64,000 nt of DNA from Streptomyces sp. GS7 (GCF_009834125.1 NZ_CP047146.1:5263501-5327500); one strand, 5' to 3'. Positions 47,516 through 59,400 are shown, numbered from the stretch's first letter. Numbers and translations are program-made. The notes: generated from the letters alone by a model not told the origin.

Positions 47516-50500
47516 TCAGTTGCCCCCCTGTTCGGAGGTTCCCGGGGCGGTGGCTTCCTCGGCGGCGTAGAGCCGGTCGCAGAGGCGCATCAGCTTGTCG
47601 AGCGACTGCGGGGCCGTCATGACCTCGGCGTGCATCGAGGTGTCGACGTCGATGGTGAAGAAGTCGTCGATCCGGTCGGCCCACTCCCGCCAGTACGTGA
47701 TGCCGTCGACGACGGGGAGGTCGGGGTTCGGGAAGAGGACCATGTGCTCCTCGAAAGCGCCGAAGAACTTGCCGCCCCGGTTGCGCAGGTAGTAGCAGCG
47801 CAGTCCGTCGCGCCGCGGCAGGGGGTCCACCGCGTACGTCTCGCCCTGTGTGGCCTCCAAGTAGCGGGACAGCTGCCGGACTCGGGAACGCAGCTGGGTC
47901 TCGGTCTTGCCGATGCCGCGGGCGAGAGCGGCGTCGATCAGGGAGTCGAGGAACGCCGTGGTGTCCAGGGTGGCGTCGACCTCGTCACGGCGCAGGATCG
48001 GGGTGGCGCCGCCGTGCGAGTCGAAGCGGTTGTTGCCGAGGATCAGGTTGACGGCGCGGAAGTCGCTCACCTTGGTGACCACGTCGGCGTCGAAGTTCCC
48101 GCCCACGATGAGGGCGTTGGCCTTGTTGGTGGATTCGGCGTCGAGCGTGTCCAGCATGACCAGCGTGCGCACGTCGGCGCCCTTCAACTGGAGCTGCCGC
48201 ACGGTCTCGTACGCGAACAGGCCGCCCAGGGAGAACCCGCCCAGGTCGTACGGGCCCTCCGGCTGTACGGCGAGGATGACGGACGCGTAGTACTCGGCCA
48301 TGGCGTACTGCCCGGTGAGGATGTCGGTGGAGTCGATCCAGCCCTTCGGCTGGATGCCGTAGAAGGGGCGCGGGCAGCGGGCGGCCAGCGGGGCGTAGGA
48401 CTCCACACCGCCGTTGCCGTGGTGGACCCAGAACACCGGCCGGCCGGAGGTGACGCCGTTCATCCGGACCAGTTCGGGGAAGTCGTGCGGCGACGCGGGC
48501 TCGGCGCGTCGTACCGGGGCCGGTTCCGGTGCGACGGCTTCAAGGGCCGGTGCGACGGCTGCCGGGGTCTCCTCGACCCTGGCCGTCCGAGCGGGCTCCG
48601 GGGCGGCCGTACCGGTGTCCCGGGAGGCCGTGCCGGTGATCGCGTCGACGATCTCCTGCACCGTTGCGCAGTCGGCGATGACGTCGAGGGTCAGTGACGC
48701 GTCGAGGTGTGTCTGCGCCTGGCTGAGGAACTGCATCATGAAGATGGAGTCGAAGCCGTAGTCGCCCAGGGACTTGTCCCATCGCAGGGTCTCGACGTCG
48801 ACCTCCAGCAGCGTCGCCATGAGGTCCGCGACGACGGCTCCCACGTCCGACGGCTCGGCCGGCTCGGGGACCGGTGCGGTGGCCGGTGTCGTCGCGGCGG
48901 CCGACGCGGGTTCGGCAGTGGGCGCCGGCTCGGGACGCACCGGCAGGAAGCGCTCCCGCATCCGGGCCCGGTCGCCGTCGAGGGGGATGACGCTGGGCAG
49001 TCCGGTCGCCCAACCGCGGTCCAGGGCGTCGATGCCCACGGACGCGCGCATCGGCCGCATGCCCACGGACTCCAGGAGCTGGACGGTCGACGGATCGGCG
49101 CCCATTCCGCCCTTCTCCCACAGCGGCCAGTTCACGACCAGGGTGCGGCCCGACCGGCTGCCCCGGTCCACCAGGGAGGCGCGGTGGGCGGCGTATCCGT
49201 CCATGAAGGCGTTGGCGGCCGCGTAGTCGGCCTGTCCGACGTTGCCGAAGGCGGCCATGGAGGAGAAGCCGATGAAGCAGTCGAGCGGGACGGAGGCGGT
49301 CGCCTCGTCGAGGTGGCACAGCCCTGCCACCTTGGCCGCGAACACCTCCCGGAGGTCGTCCGCGGTCTTCCTGGCCACGAAGCCGTCGCGCAGCACTCCG
49401 GCGGCGTGGACGATGCCGTGCAGCGCGCCGTACTCGGCCCGGACGGCGCGTACGGCCTCGGTCACGTCCGCGCGGTCGGCGACATCGAGCACACGGTAGT
49501 CGGCCCGGGCGCCCAAGTCGCGCAGTGCGGTGAGCAGTTCCTGCTGTGCGGGGCCGAGCGGGGTGCGGCCGCACAGGACGAGGGTGGGGGTCGCGACGCG
49601 GCGGGCGATGTCCTCCGCGAACAGGGCGCCGAGCCCGCCGGCGCCGCCGGTCAGCAGGTAGACGCCGCCGTCGCGCCAGGGCAGTACGGGGGCGACCGGC
49701 GCGACTTCGTGCCACTGGGAGACCTGCCGGCGTCCCCCCTCGTAACGCACGGCCTCCTCGGCCGTGTCGGCGCCGTCGCGCCGCAGCCGTCCGGCCAGCT
49801 CGGACACGGCCAGGTCGCCGTCGCCGTCCAGGGCGATCCACTGCGTCAGCAGCTTGGGATGCTCCATGCGCGCCGTGCGGAGCATGCCGCTCAGCCCGCC
49901 CAGCCAGGGCGTGCGCGCGGGGGTGACGACCTGGATCAGGCGCGGCGGCCGGGCGGGCTCCTGCGCCTTGGCGCGCAGCAACTCCAGCAGCCGCTCGGCG
50001 TATTCGGTGTAGCGGGTGCCGGTCTCGCCGCGGGCCTGCCAGGTTTCGCAGGTGGCGCCGTCCAGTGCCGTGCCGAGCGCGGTGGCGTCCATCGCCGGGA
50101 GTTCGCACAGGACGACGTGCCGCTCGACGTCGTCGCCGGGCTGCTCCGGTGCCGCGCTCTCGCGCCAGTCCGCCTGGATCAGCAGTGCGGGCGTGGCGGT
50201 CGGCTCGGCGGCGCGGGGCGCCGGGCCCGGCTTCCAGCGTGTGCCGAAGCCCAGCAGGCGCACGCAGACGTTGCCCTGCGTGTCGCAGAGGTCGATGTCC
50301 AGCCGGCGTACGCCGGTGTCGCGGCGGTCGTCCCCGGCTCGGCGCACAAGTGCCCAGCCCTCGGCCGGAGTCGGGGCCAGGACCTGTACCTCGCGCACGG
50401 TGAACGGGAGCGCCGTCCCCTCCGGGGCGTCGCCGGGCTCGCCGAGCGCCAGCCCCACACTCGCCTGCAGGGCGGCGTCCAGCATGCCCGGGTTGAGCGT

Positions 50501-53449
50501 CAGCGAGGATGCCGCGGCCTCGGGGAGGAGCAGGCGCGCAAGGGCGGTGTCCCCATCGTGGTACAGCTCCTGCACGGCCCGGAACGCGGGGCCGTATCCC
50601 ATCCCCGTGCGCGCGAGCAGCGCGTAGCACTCGGCGCCGTCGCGCCGGGACGGGAGGTTCGCGCGCAGTGCGTCGATGTCGTGGGTGTCGTCGGAGGCGA
50701 GGAGGGCGGGGTCGGCGTGTGCGGAGCCCTTCGCGTGCAGGACGCGGTCGCCGGCACCGTGGGCGTACACCTCGAACCCGCCGGCCGGATCCACGTCGAC
50801 GGAGAGGGTGCGCGGTCCCGTCGCCTCCAGGGGACGCAGCCAGGTCACGTCGCGCAGGCGCACGCCCGTGGCGGTGGCTCCGGGCCTGGCCCGGACGAGC
50901 GCGTCGCGCGCGAACTCGAGGTAGGCGGCGCCGGGCAGGACGGGGGTGTCCCCCACCCGGTGGTCGCGCACGTAGAACTCGTTCCCGGTCAGGTCGCGGC
51001 GGTGGGACGACGGTGCCGGGCTCGGCGCCGCGGCCACCGGTGCCGGGGTCCGTGTCGTGCTCTTCGCGTCGGCGATCCAGTAGCGCCGCAGCGTGAACGG
51101 GTAGGCGGGCAGCGGGATGCGCCGCATCGGCCGGCCGGCGTACAGGCGCCGCCAGTCCACGTCGAAGCCGGTGACCCAGAGCTTGAGCAGGCGTCCGAGC
51201 TTGCCCTTGGCTATCCAGCTGTCGATGGCGAGGGCGATGTCGTCGTCGCCGGCGAGTTCGTTCCACGGTGCCTGGCGCTGCGCCCGCCCGGTGTGCAGGC
51301 CCGGTGCGCTGCCGCCGTCGAGGAAGGCGTCCAGCCGCTCGCGCAGGTCGGCGAGCGAGGGGGTCAGGAAGGCTAGGCGCTCCTCCATCGCGACGCGGCC
51401 CACCTGAAGGGTGTGGGCGAGGTCCGGCAGGTCGGACTCGCCGACCCTGCCCGAGGCGATCCAGTCGGACAGCTGCCGGGCCCGGGCCCGCAGCGTCTCG
51501 GGCTCCGGGGCCGACAGGACGACGGCCACCGGGCCCGGTGTGCTCACCGGCGGTACGGTGCGCGGCACGTATTCCTCAAGGACGACATGGGCGTTGACGC
51601 CGCCGAAGCCGAAGGAACTCACCCCGGCCCGGCGCGGCAGCTCACGGCCTTCCGCGTCGTGCAACGCCGGCCAGGGCTGGCGCTCGCGTACGAGGTGGAA
51701 CGGGCTGCCGCCCAGGTCGATGTAGGGGTTGACGGTCTCGCAGTGCAGGCTCTTGACCAGCGTGCGGTGCCGCATCTGCAACAGCACCTTGATCACACCC
51801 GCGACACCCGCCGCCAGTTCGAGATGACCGATGTTCGTCTTCACCGAACCGACGCCGCAGTGCGCCTCCTCCACCACCGCGCCCTGCTCCTCGTACAGCT
51901 CCCGGAAGGCCGCCTTGAGCCCGTCGATCTCGATCGGGTCGCCGAGCTTGGTGCCGGTGCCGTGGGCCTCGATGTAGCCGACCGTCCGCGGGTCGATGCC
52001 CGCGGTGCGGTAGGCGCGCCGGATCAGCGCGGCCTGGGCCTTGGGGTTGGGCGCGGTCAGGGAGCTGCCCCGGCCGCCGTGGTTCTCGGCCGTCGAGCGG
52101 ATCAGACCGTAGATGTGATCGCCGTCCCGCTCGGCCGCCGACAGGCTCTTGAGCACCAGCATGCCCACACCCTCACCACGGGCATAGCCGTCCGCCCCCT
52201 CCGAGAAGGTCTTGCACCGGCCCTCGGGGCTCAGCATGCCGGACTTGCCGAAGCTGACATGGCCGTCGGGGATCACCATGGTGTTGACGCCGCCGACGAC
52301 GGCCATGTCGCACTCGCCGCGTTCGATCGAGACGACGCCGCGGTGCATGGCGACCAGGGAACTCGAACAGGCGGTCTCGACGGGCTCGCTCGGACCGTGC
52401 ACGTCCAGGAAGTAGCTCATCCGGTTCGGGCCGACGGAGGGGACACTGCCGGTGGGCGTGACGCTCCCGCCGCGGCCGGTGCTGCGCTCGGAGAGCAGGC
52501 CGTAGCCGGTGTCGCCGGTGCCGACGAACAGGCCGAGGCTGCTCCCGGCCAGGGAGTCGGCGGCGTAGCCGGCGTCCTCCAGCGCCTTCCACACGTACAG
52601 CATCAGCAGGCGCTGCTGCGGGTCCATATGGACGGCGTCCCGCGGAGCGATGCCGAAGAACAGCGGATCGAAGTCGGCGACGCCGTCCATGAAGCCGCCC
52701 CACTTCACGTTGGTGCGGCCCGGTTCCTGGAGGGGGTCGCCGAAGAGGGCGCGCCAGTCCCACCGGTCGGCGGGGACTTCCGCGATGCAGTCACGGCCGT
52801 CGCGCAGGTTCCGCCAGAAGGCGTCGAGGTCCTCGGCCTGGGGGAACCGGCCGCTCATGCCCACCACCGCGATGGGGTCGTCCCGCCGGTCGGCCGGCGC
52901 GGGGTCGGGTACCGCCGCCGATGCGGGGACGGTCGCGGGCGGCACAGGCATGCCAACGGGTCCGACGGACCGGGGCTCCGCGGCGGCGCCGGGCGACCAC
53001 AGCCCCAGGCGGGTGGCCAGCGCGGGTCCGTACTCGTCGGTCAGGTGGGTGCCGAAGGCACGGATCGTCGGGTGCTCGAACAGCACGGTGGGCACGAGCT
53101 CCAGGCCGAGGGAGTCGTTCACCATGTTCACCAGCTGGGTGATGACGAGGGAGTCGAGCCCGTACTCGCTGAGTTCGACGTTCACGTCCAGGTCGGCCGT
53201 GGTGACCTTCAGCAGCTCGCAGACCTTCTCCACCACGACGGCGCAGACCCGTTCGGTCAGGTCCTCGGTGTCGGCGATGTCAGCCGGCCGTGCGGCTTGC
53301 GCCGGTGTCTGCTCCTGCGACGGTGTCTGCTCCTGTGCCTGTGCCTGCTTCCAGTCGCGGAGCAGGCGGAGCGCTTCGTCCTGCCCCACCTGTCCCTCGC
53401 GAATGAGCCGGTGCAGGTCGTCCAGGGATGTGATGCGGGTGGTGCTCAT
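47516..53449 (-). CDS. Trans-AT PKS, terminal protein: ACP-KS-DH-KR-ACP-TE
   Basis: A 1977-residue modular PKS. Order: short helical docking region (1-35), ACP with Ser100 (SEYGLDS), KS 191-625 (Cys361, His496, His542), post-KS linker ending LPAYPFTLRRYW, DH 815-1075 (His830 in DHRVGDTPVLP, Asp991 in GMLDAALQ), KR 1100-1500 (GGAGGLG; Tyr1409 in GQADYAAAN; LRD motif suggesting B-type D-alcohol), ACP with Ser1568 (GFDS), and type I thioesterase with Ser1740 in GFSLGG. No AT is present. The N-terminal ACP completes the KS-DH module of the upstream protein. ATG overlaps that protein's stop (ATGA). TE release as lactone or acid is inferred. Confidence 0.95.
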   Translation of the reverse strand: MSTTRITSLDDLHRLIREGQVGQDEALRLLRDWKQAQAQEQTPSQEQTPAQAARPADIADTEDLTERVCAVVVEKVCELLKVTTADLDVNVELSEYGLDSLVITQLVNMVNDSLGLELVPTVLFEHPTIRAFGTHLTDEYGPALATRLGLWSPGAAAEPRSVGPVGMPVPPATVPASAAVPDPAPADRRDDPIAVVGMSGRFPQAEDLDAFWRNLRDGRDCIAEVPADRWDWRALFGDPLQEPGRTNVKWGGFMDGVADFDPLFFGIAPRDAVHMDPQQRLLMLYVWKALEDAGYAADSLAGSSLGLFVGTGDTGYGLLSERSTGRGGSVTPTGSVPSVGPNRMSYFLDVHGPSEPVETACSSSLVAMHRGVVSIERGECDMAVVGGVNTMVIPDGHVSFGKSGMLSPEGRCKTFSEGADGYARGEGVGMLVLKSLSAAERDGDHIYGLIRSTAENHGGRGSSLTAPNPKAQAALIRRAYRTAGIDPRTVGYIEAHGTGTKLGDPIEIDGLKAAFRELYEEQGAVVEEAHCGVGSVKTNIGHLELAAGVAGVIKVLLQMRHRTLVKSLHCETVNPYIDLGGSPFHLVRERQPWPALHDAEGRELPRRAGVSSFGFGGVNAHVVLEEYVPRTVPPVSTPGPVAVVLSAPEPETLRARARQLSDWIASGRVGESDLPDLAHTLQVGRVAMEERLAFLTPSLADLRERLDAFLDGGSAPGLHTGRAQRQAPWNELAGDDDIALAIDSWIAKGKLGRLLKLWVTGFDVDWRRLYAGRPMRRIPLPAYPFTLRRYWIADAKSTTRTPAPVAAAPSPAPSSHRRDLTGNEFYVRDHRVGDTPVLPGAAYLEFARDALVRARPGATATGVRLRDVTWLRPLEATGPRTLSVDVDPAGGFEVYAHGAGDRVLHAKGSAHADPALLASDDTHDIDALRANLPSRRDGAECYALLARTGMGYGPAFRAVQELYHDGDTALARLLLPEAAASSLTLNPGMLDAALQASVGLALGEPGDAPEGTALPFTVREVQVLAPTPAEGWALVRRAGDDRRDTGVRRLDIDLCDTQGNVCVRLLGFGTRWKPGPAPRAAEPTATPALLIQADWRESAAPEQPGDDVERHVVLCELPAMDATALGTALDGATCETWQARGETGTRYTEYAERLLELLRAKAQEPARPPRLIQVVTPARTPWLGGLSGMLRTARMEHPKLLTQWIALDGDGDLAVSELAGRLRRDGADTAEEAVRYEGGRRQVSQWHEVAPVAPVLPWRDGGVYLLTGGAGGLGALFAEDIARRVATPTLVLCGRTPLGPAQQELLTALRDLGARADYRVLDVADRADVTEAVRAVRAEYGALHGIVHAAGVLRDGFVARKTADDLREVFAAKVAGLCHLDEATASVPLDCFIGFSSMAAFGNVGQADYAAANAFMDGYAAHRASLVDRGSRSGRTLVVNWPLWEKGGMGADPSTVQLLESVGMRPMRASVGIDALDRGWATGLPSVIPLDGDRARMRERFLPVRPEPAPTAEPASAAATTPATAPVPEPAEPSDVGAVVADLMATLLEVDVETLRWDKSLGDYGFDSIFMMQFLSQAQTHLDASLTLDVIADCATVQEIVDAITGTASRDTGTAAPEPARTARVEETPAAVAPALEAVAPEPAPVRRAEPASPHDFPELVRMNGVTSGRPVFWVHHGNGGVESYAPLAARCPRPFYGIQPKGWIDSTDILTGQYAMAEYYASVILAVQPEGPYDLGGFSLGGLFAYETVRQLQLKGADVRTLVMLDTLDAESTNKANALIVGGNFDADVVTKVSDFRAVNLILGNNRFDSHGGATPILRRDEVDATLDTTAFLDSLIDAALARGIGKTETQLRSRVRQLSRYLEATQGETYAVDPLPRRDGLRCYYLRNRGGKFFGAFEEHMVLFPNPDLPVVDGITYWREWADRIDDFFTIDVDTSMHAEVMTAPQSLDKLMRLCDRLYAAEEATAPGTSEQGGN
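51562..52240. repeat. KS4 copy of a 679-bp near-identical KS repeat
   Basis: This segment of the last KS matches 55035-55713 without any gap (constant offset 3473). By eye there are about twenty mismatches, a dozen of them clustered in one patch of about 35 bp near 51990-52025. The flanking KS halves diverge abruptly at both ends. Confidence 0.9.
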
Positions 53450-56400
53450 GCCAGGCTCCTCTTGAATTCATCCGCGCTCAACTCGCGTCGGCCAATGGCT
53501 TCGATCAGGTCCAGCAGGTGGGCGTCGTCGGCCCCCGACGACGGCTCGGGGGCGGGTGCGGCGAGCGGGGTGGGCTCGCCGTCACCGGTGGGCTCGCTGC
53601 CGCCGAGTGTGCGGACGCTGAAGCCGCGGACGCGTACGCACACCTCGCCGTCGTCGTCGCAGAGGTCGAGGTCGAGGCGGCGCACCGCGCCCCCGTGGTC
53701 GTCCTCGGCGAAGCGGACGACACCCCAGCCGGTGCGCGGGACCGCCCGCAGCACCTCCAACTCGCCCAGGGCGAACGGCAGTGCCGTGCGCGGCGTGCCG
53801 GGGTCGTCGAGGAAGAGGCCGACCGTGGCTTGCAGAGCGGCGTCGAGCATGCCCGGGTTGAGTACGCAGCCGTCGTCGCGGGACGCGGCGGCGGGCAGCT
53901 TCAGCCGCACCACCGACTGCCGCGACCCGGCGTGCAGGCGCTCGATGCCGCGCAGCGCCGGGCCGTAGGCCATGCCGATGCCGGTGAAGCGCGCGTAGCA
54001 GCTCGCGGCGTCGAGCACGGGGCCGTCGCACTGCGCGCGCAGGGCCGCGAGGTCGAGCCGCTCGGCAGGGGCTTCGGTGGCGCGCCGCAGCTGGCCGCGG
54101 CCGAAGGCGACACGTTCGCCGTCCTCGTCCACCGTGTACACCTCGTAGTTGAGGCCGCCGTCGGCCCGGGTGGTCAGCGCGGTGTGCACATCGGTCGCCT
54201 TCTCGACGGTGAGCGGGCGCAGCCAGGAGGCCAGCTTCAGCGACCAGGCGCGTTCGTCGCCGCCGGCCGCCTGGACCGCGGCCGCGCGCGCCATCTCCAG
54301 GTAGGCCACTGCCGGCAGCACCGGCACGGCGTCCGCGGCGCTGTCGGAGGCGGTGGGCCGGAGGCCGGGTCGCCAGCCGGCGACCGTCTCCCGCACCCGG
54401 GTTCGCACGCGGTGGTCGGTCAGGAAGAACTCGCGGCCGGTGAAGTGCGAGGTGTAGCGGTGTTCGTTGAGGTCCGACGTGTTCGTGTGCACCAGCGGGT
54501 GCAGTGCCGCCGGTTGCGTGCCGTTCGCGGGGCGTGTGGTGTCGACCCAGTAGCGCCGGAGGCGGAACGGGTAGGTCGGCAGGGCGATCCGGCGCGGGCG
54601 GCGTCCCTTGTGGAGGCGGTCCCAGTCGAAGGGGGCGCCGTTCACCCATGCCTGAAGCAGGCGGGCCCAGTCCTGCCGGCCCGCGGTGGCGTGGTCGTCC
54701 CGCGGGCCGAACCCGGCGGGTGCGTCCGGCAGATCGACGCCGCGTGGGACCGTGCCGCGGAAGACGTCGGCCGCGGGCTCGCCGCGCAGCCAGGACTCCA
54801 GCGCCTCCCGCAGTTCGTCTGTCGTGCGGACCAGGCATGCGAGGCGCTCGGTCATGGGCGTGCGTCCGGTCTGAGTGGTGTGGGCGATCGCCACCATGTC
54901 GGTGTCGTCGTAGTCGCCGCGGCGCAGGACGTCCACCCAGCGGGCGGCGAGTTCGCACAGCACGTCGGGGTGGTTCGCCGACAGGACGACGGGGACCGGT
55001 GCGGCGGGCGCCCGGTCCGGCTCGGGGGCGGTGTGCGGCACGTATTCCTCAAGGACGACATGGGCGTTGACGCCGCCGAAGCCGAAGGAACTCACCCCGG
55101 CCCGGCGCGGCAGCTCACGGCCTTCCGCGTCGTGCAACGCCGGCCAGGGCTGGCGCTCGCGTACGAGGTGGAACGGGCTGCCGCCCAGGTCGATGTAGGG
55201 GTTGACGGTCTCGCAGTGCAGGCTCTTGACCAGCGTGCGGTGCCGCATCTGCAACAGCACCTTGATCACACCCGCGACACCCGCCGCCAGTTCGAGGTGA
55301 CCTATGTTCGTCTTCACCGAACCGACGCCGCAGTGCGCCTCCTCCACCACCGCGCCCTGCTCCTCGTACAGCTCCCGGAAGGCCGCCTTGAGCCCGTTGA
55401 TCTCGACCGGGTCTCCGAGCTTGGTGCCGGTGCCGTGGGCCTCGATGTAGCCGACCGTCCGCGGGTCGATCCCCGCCTTCCCGTATGCCTCCCGCAACAG
55501 GGCGGCCTGGGCCTTGGGGTTGGGCGCGGTCAGGGAGCTGCCCCGGCCACCGTGGTTCTCGGCCGTCGAGCGGATCAGACCGTAGATGTGGTCGCCGTCC
55601 CGCTCGGCCGCCGACAGGCTCTTGAGCACCAGCATGCCCACACCCTCACCACGGGCATAGCCGTCCGCCCCCTCCGAGAAGGTCTTGCACCGGCCCTCGG
55701 GGCTCAGCATGCCCGCCTTGGAGATGCTGATGTGCCCGTCGACGCTGACCATGGTGTTGACGCCGCCGGCGATGGCCATGTCCGACTGGCCGTCGCGGAT
55801 GGCCTGGACGGCACGGTGCAGCGCGACGAGCGCACTCGAACAGGCCGTGTCGACGGGCTCGCTCGGACCGTGCAGGTCGAGGAAGTAGCTCATCCGGTTC
55901 GGGCCCATCGAGGGGGCCGCGCCGGTGATGTCGTATCCCTCGATCACCGGCGAGTACCGGGTGACGAGGGTGCTGTAGCCGGTGCTGGTGGTGCCGGCGA
56001 TCAGGGCCGTGTTGGAGCCGGCGAGGGCGCCCGCCGCGTACCCGGCGTCCTCCAGCGCCTTCCACACGTACAGCATCAGGAGCCGCTGCTGCGGGTCCAT
56101 CAGCTCCGCTTCCTTGGGTGAGATGTCGAAGAACAGCGGGTCGAAGTCGCCGACGCCGTCCATGAATCCACCGGAGGTCACGTGGGAGGTGTTGGGCTCC
56201 TTGAGGGGGTCGCCGTAGTGGGCGCGCCAGTCCCAGCGGTCCGCGGGGACCTCACGGGTGCAGTCGCGGCCCTCGCTGAGGTTCTCCCAGAACGCGTCGA
56301 GGTCGTCGGCCATCGGGAAGCGGCCGCTGATGCCGATGACGGCGATCGGCTCGTTCCCGGGCGCGCCCGTACGGGAGTTGGCGGTGACGGCTGCGGCGGG

Positions 56401-59400
56401 CTCCAGGGCGGCCGGGACCGCGGCGCGCGGTGCGTTCGGCCGCCCCGCGGTGGCGGCGACGCGGTCGGCGTGGTGGTCGAGGAGGTGGTCGACGACCCCG
56501 TCGAGGGTGGGGTTCTCGAAGAACAGGGTCGGTGCCAGCGAGAGCCCGAACTCGGCGTTGAGTTCATTGGCGAAGCCGATGAACGAGAGGGAGTCGAAAC
56601 CGTAGCGGGTCATCTCGGCCGTGCCGGTGATCCGCTCGGCGGGCACGTCCAGCAGGGTGGACACACGGGCGATCAGCTTCTTGAGCAGTGCCCGGTGCCG
56701 CTGCTCCCGGTCGGCCGCCGCGACCGGCGCGGCGCCGCTTTCGGGGCCGGCGGCGCGCTCGGGCGCAGGAGCCGGCGGGACCGTCCCGAAGCGATCGGGG
56801 TGGTTGTCGAGCAGATGGTCCACGACCTCTCCCAGGGTGAGGTGTTCGGGGAAGGGCTTGGGCTCGGGCGGGAGCCCGAACTCCGTGGTGAGGCGGGCGG
56901 CGAACGCGGTGAGCGAGACCGGGTCGAACCCGTACTCGCTCAGTTCCACCGCGCCGTCGAACTCCGCCGCCGGCACGCGCAGCACGGCGGAGGCGTGGCC
57001 GATGGCCCGGCCGAGGACCTTCGCGTGCAGGTCTGCGCGGTCGGGTGCGGTCACCGCCGGTGCGGTGCCGGTGGGCTCCGGGGCGGCCAGGAGGGTGGCG
57101 TCGATGCGGGCGCGGTCGCCGAAGACGGCCAGGACGTGCGGGTCGCCGGTGCCATAGGCGCGTACCAGCGCCTCCACACCGTGCGGCGCGCGCATCGGCA
57201 CCATGCCGACACTGTCGTGCAGGCGGCGTTCGGTGGCGGCGTCGACCGTCATGCCGCCGTCGGCCCACAGGGGCCAGCCGACGACCAGGGTGCGGCCGTG
57301 GCGCTCGCCCCCGGCCACCCGCTCGTGGCGGAGGCCGGCGTAGGCGTCCATGAAGGCGTTGGCGGCCGCGTAGTCGCCCTGGCCCTGGTTGCCGTAGGCC
57401 GACAGGGAGGAGAATCCGATGAAGCAGTCCAGGTCGAGGGCGGCGGTGGCCTCGTCGAGGTGGACGAAGCCGGCGACCTTGGCGGCGAGGACCTCCCGCA
57501 GCTCTTCGGCGGTCTTACGGGCCAGGTAGCCGTCGCGCACCACGCCGGCGGTGTGCACGACGCCGTCGAGGCGGCCGTGCTCGGCGACGACGGTGCGCAC
57601 GCAGGCGGTCACGGCGTCGCGCCGGGCGACGTCCAGCACCCGGTAGGTGGCGGAGGCTCCCAAGCCGCGTAGTTCGCCCAGGAGTTCACGCTGCGCGGGG
57701 CCTTCCGGCGAGCGCCCGCAGAGCACGAGGGTGGCGCCGGGCGCCTGCCGGGCGATCTCGCGGGCGAACAGTGCGCCGAGCCCGCCGGCTCCCCCGGTGA
57801 GGAGGTAGACGCCGCCGGCCTTCCATGGGCGGGCCGGCGGGGCGTCGTCGACGGCCGTCCACTGCGGCACCTCGCGCCGGCCGCCGGAGTACCGCACGGC
57901 CACGTCGTCGGCGCTCGCCGCGTCCTGGCGCAGCCGCTCGCACAGCGCCGCGGTGTCGACGGGCGTCTCCACCTCGACGAGTTGGGCCAGCAGCCCGGGG
58001 TGCTCCATGCGGGCCGTGCGCAGCAGGCCGCCCAGGCCCGCGAGGACCCGGTTCTCGCCGTCGGCGGGGACGACCACCTGGAGCAGGACCCGGCCGTCGC
58101 GGGTGGCCGGGACGAGTTGCCGGAGCCGGGCCAGCACCGTCTCGGCCTGGCGGGTGAAGCGGCGGGCCAGGTCTCCTTCGGCGGGCAGTGCGGTGCAGGG
58201 GACACCGAGCCCGTCCCGGACCGCTGCGGGGTCGGTGCCGGCGAGTCCGCCGAGCAGCACCTCGTGCCGCACCGGGGGCGGCGAGGTCCGGGTGGGCTCG
58301 GCCGGGCGCCAGCCGGCGCGCATCAGGGTGAGCGTCGCGTCCCCTGTGTTCTCCCTTCCGGCGGGATCGTCACCGGTGGACAGGATGCGTGCGGTGAACC
58401 CGCGCAGGCGTACGCACACCTCGCCGTCGTCGCCGCACAGTTCGATGTCGATGCGGCGCACGGCTCCGCCGTGGTCGCCCGCCGCGGGCCGCACCACCGC
58501 CCACCCGTGGTCCGGGCCGGGCGCGAGCAGCTGCACCTCCTCCAGGACGAAGGGCAGTGCCGCCGCCACGCTGTCGGTGTCCTCGGCCAGCGACAGGCCC
58601 AGGGTGGCCTGTACGGCGGCGTCGAGCATCGAGGGGTGCAGGTCCCAGTCGGCGCCGTCCCGGGCGGCCTGCGGCAGGCTCAGGCGGGCGACGGCCAATC
58701 CGGTGCCGACGTGGATCCGCCGGACGCCCCGCATGGCCGGGCCGTAGCCGATGCCCATGCGGTCGAAGAGCCGGTAGCAGTCCTCGTGTTCCACCGTGCG
58801 CAGGTCGCACCGGGTGCGCAGCGCGGCGATGTCCAGGCGTGCGGGTGCCGGCGCCGCGCACCGTTCGATGCGTCCCTGCCCGTGGACCACGGGCGGTTCG
58901 CCGTCGGACGCGGTGGTGATCTCGTAGGTGAAGGCGCCGTCCCCGCACGGCCGCAGCGCGATCTCGACGGGGGTCGGCTCGGTGATCCGTGCGGGGCGCG
59001 ACCAGACCACGTTGCGCAGGCGGGCGTTGGCGGGGTCGACGCCCTCGGCCCGGGCCGCCGCGTACGCCAGCTCCAGGTAGGCGACGCCGGGGAGCACCGG
59101 TGTGTTGCGCACCCGGTGGTCGTCGAGGAAGAACTCGCGGCCGGTCAACTCGACGGCGAAGGACGGCGAGCCGGGATCACCGGTCAGCCGGCGGCCTTTC
59201 AGCGGCGACGGGGCCGCGACGGGGGCCGGGGTCGCGGCGGGGGCCGCCGGACGCGATCCGATCCAGTAGCGCTCGCCCGCGAACGGGTACGCCGGAAGGG
59301 ACACGATGCGGAAGCCGCCGTCGTCGAAGAGCGCGGCGAATCGCAGGTCCTGGCCCCGGGCGAAGAGCCCGGCCAGCTCGGTGAGGCCGTCGTGACCGTC

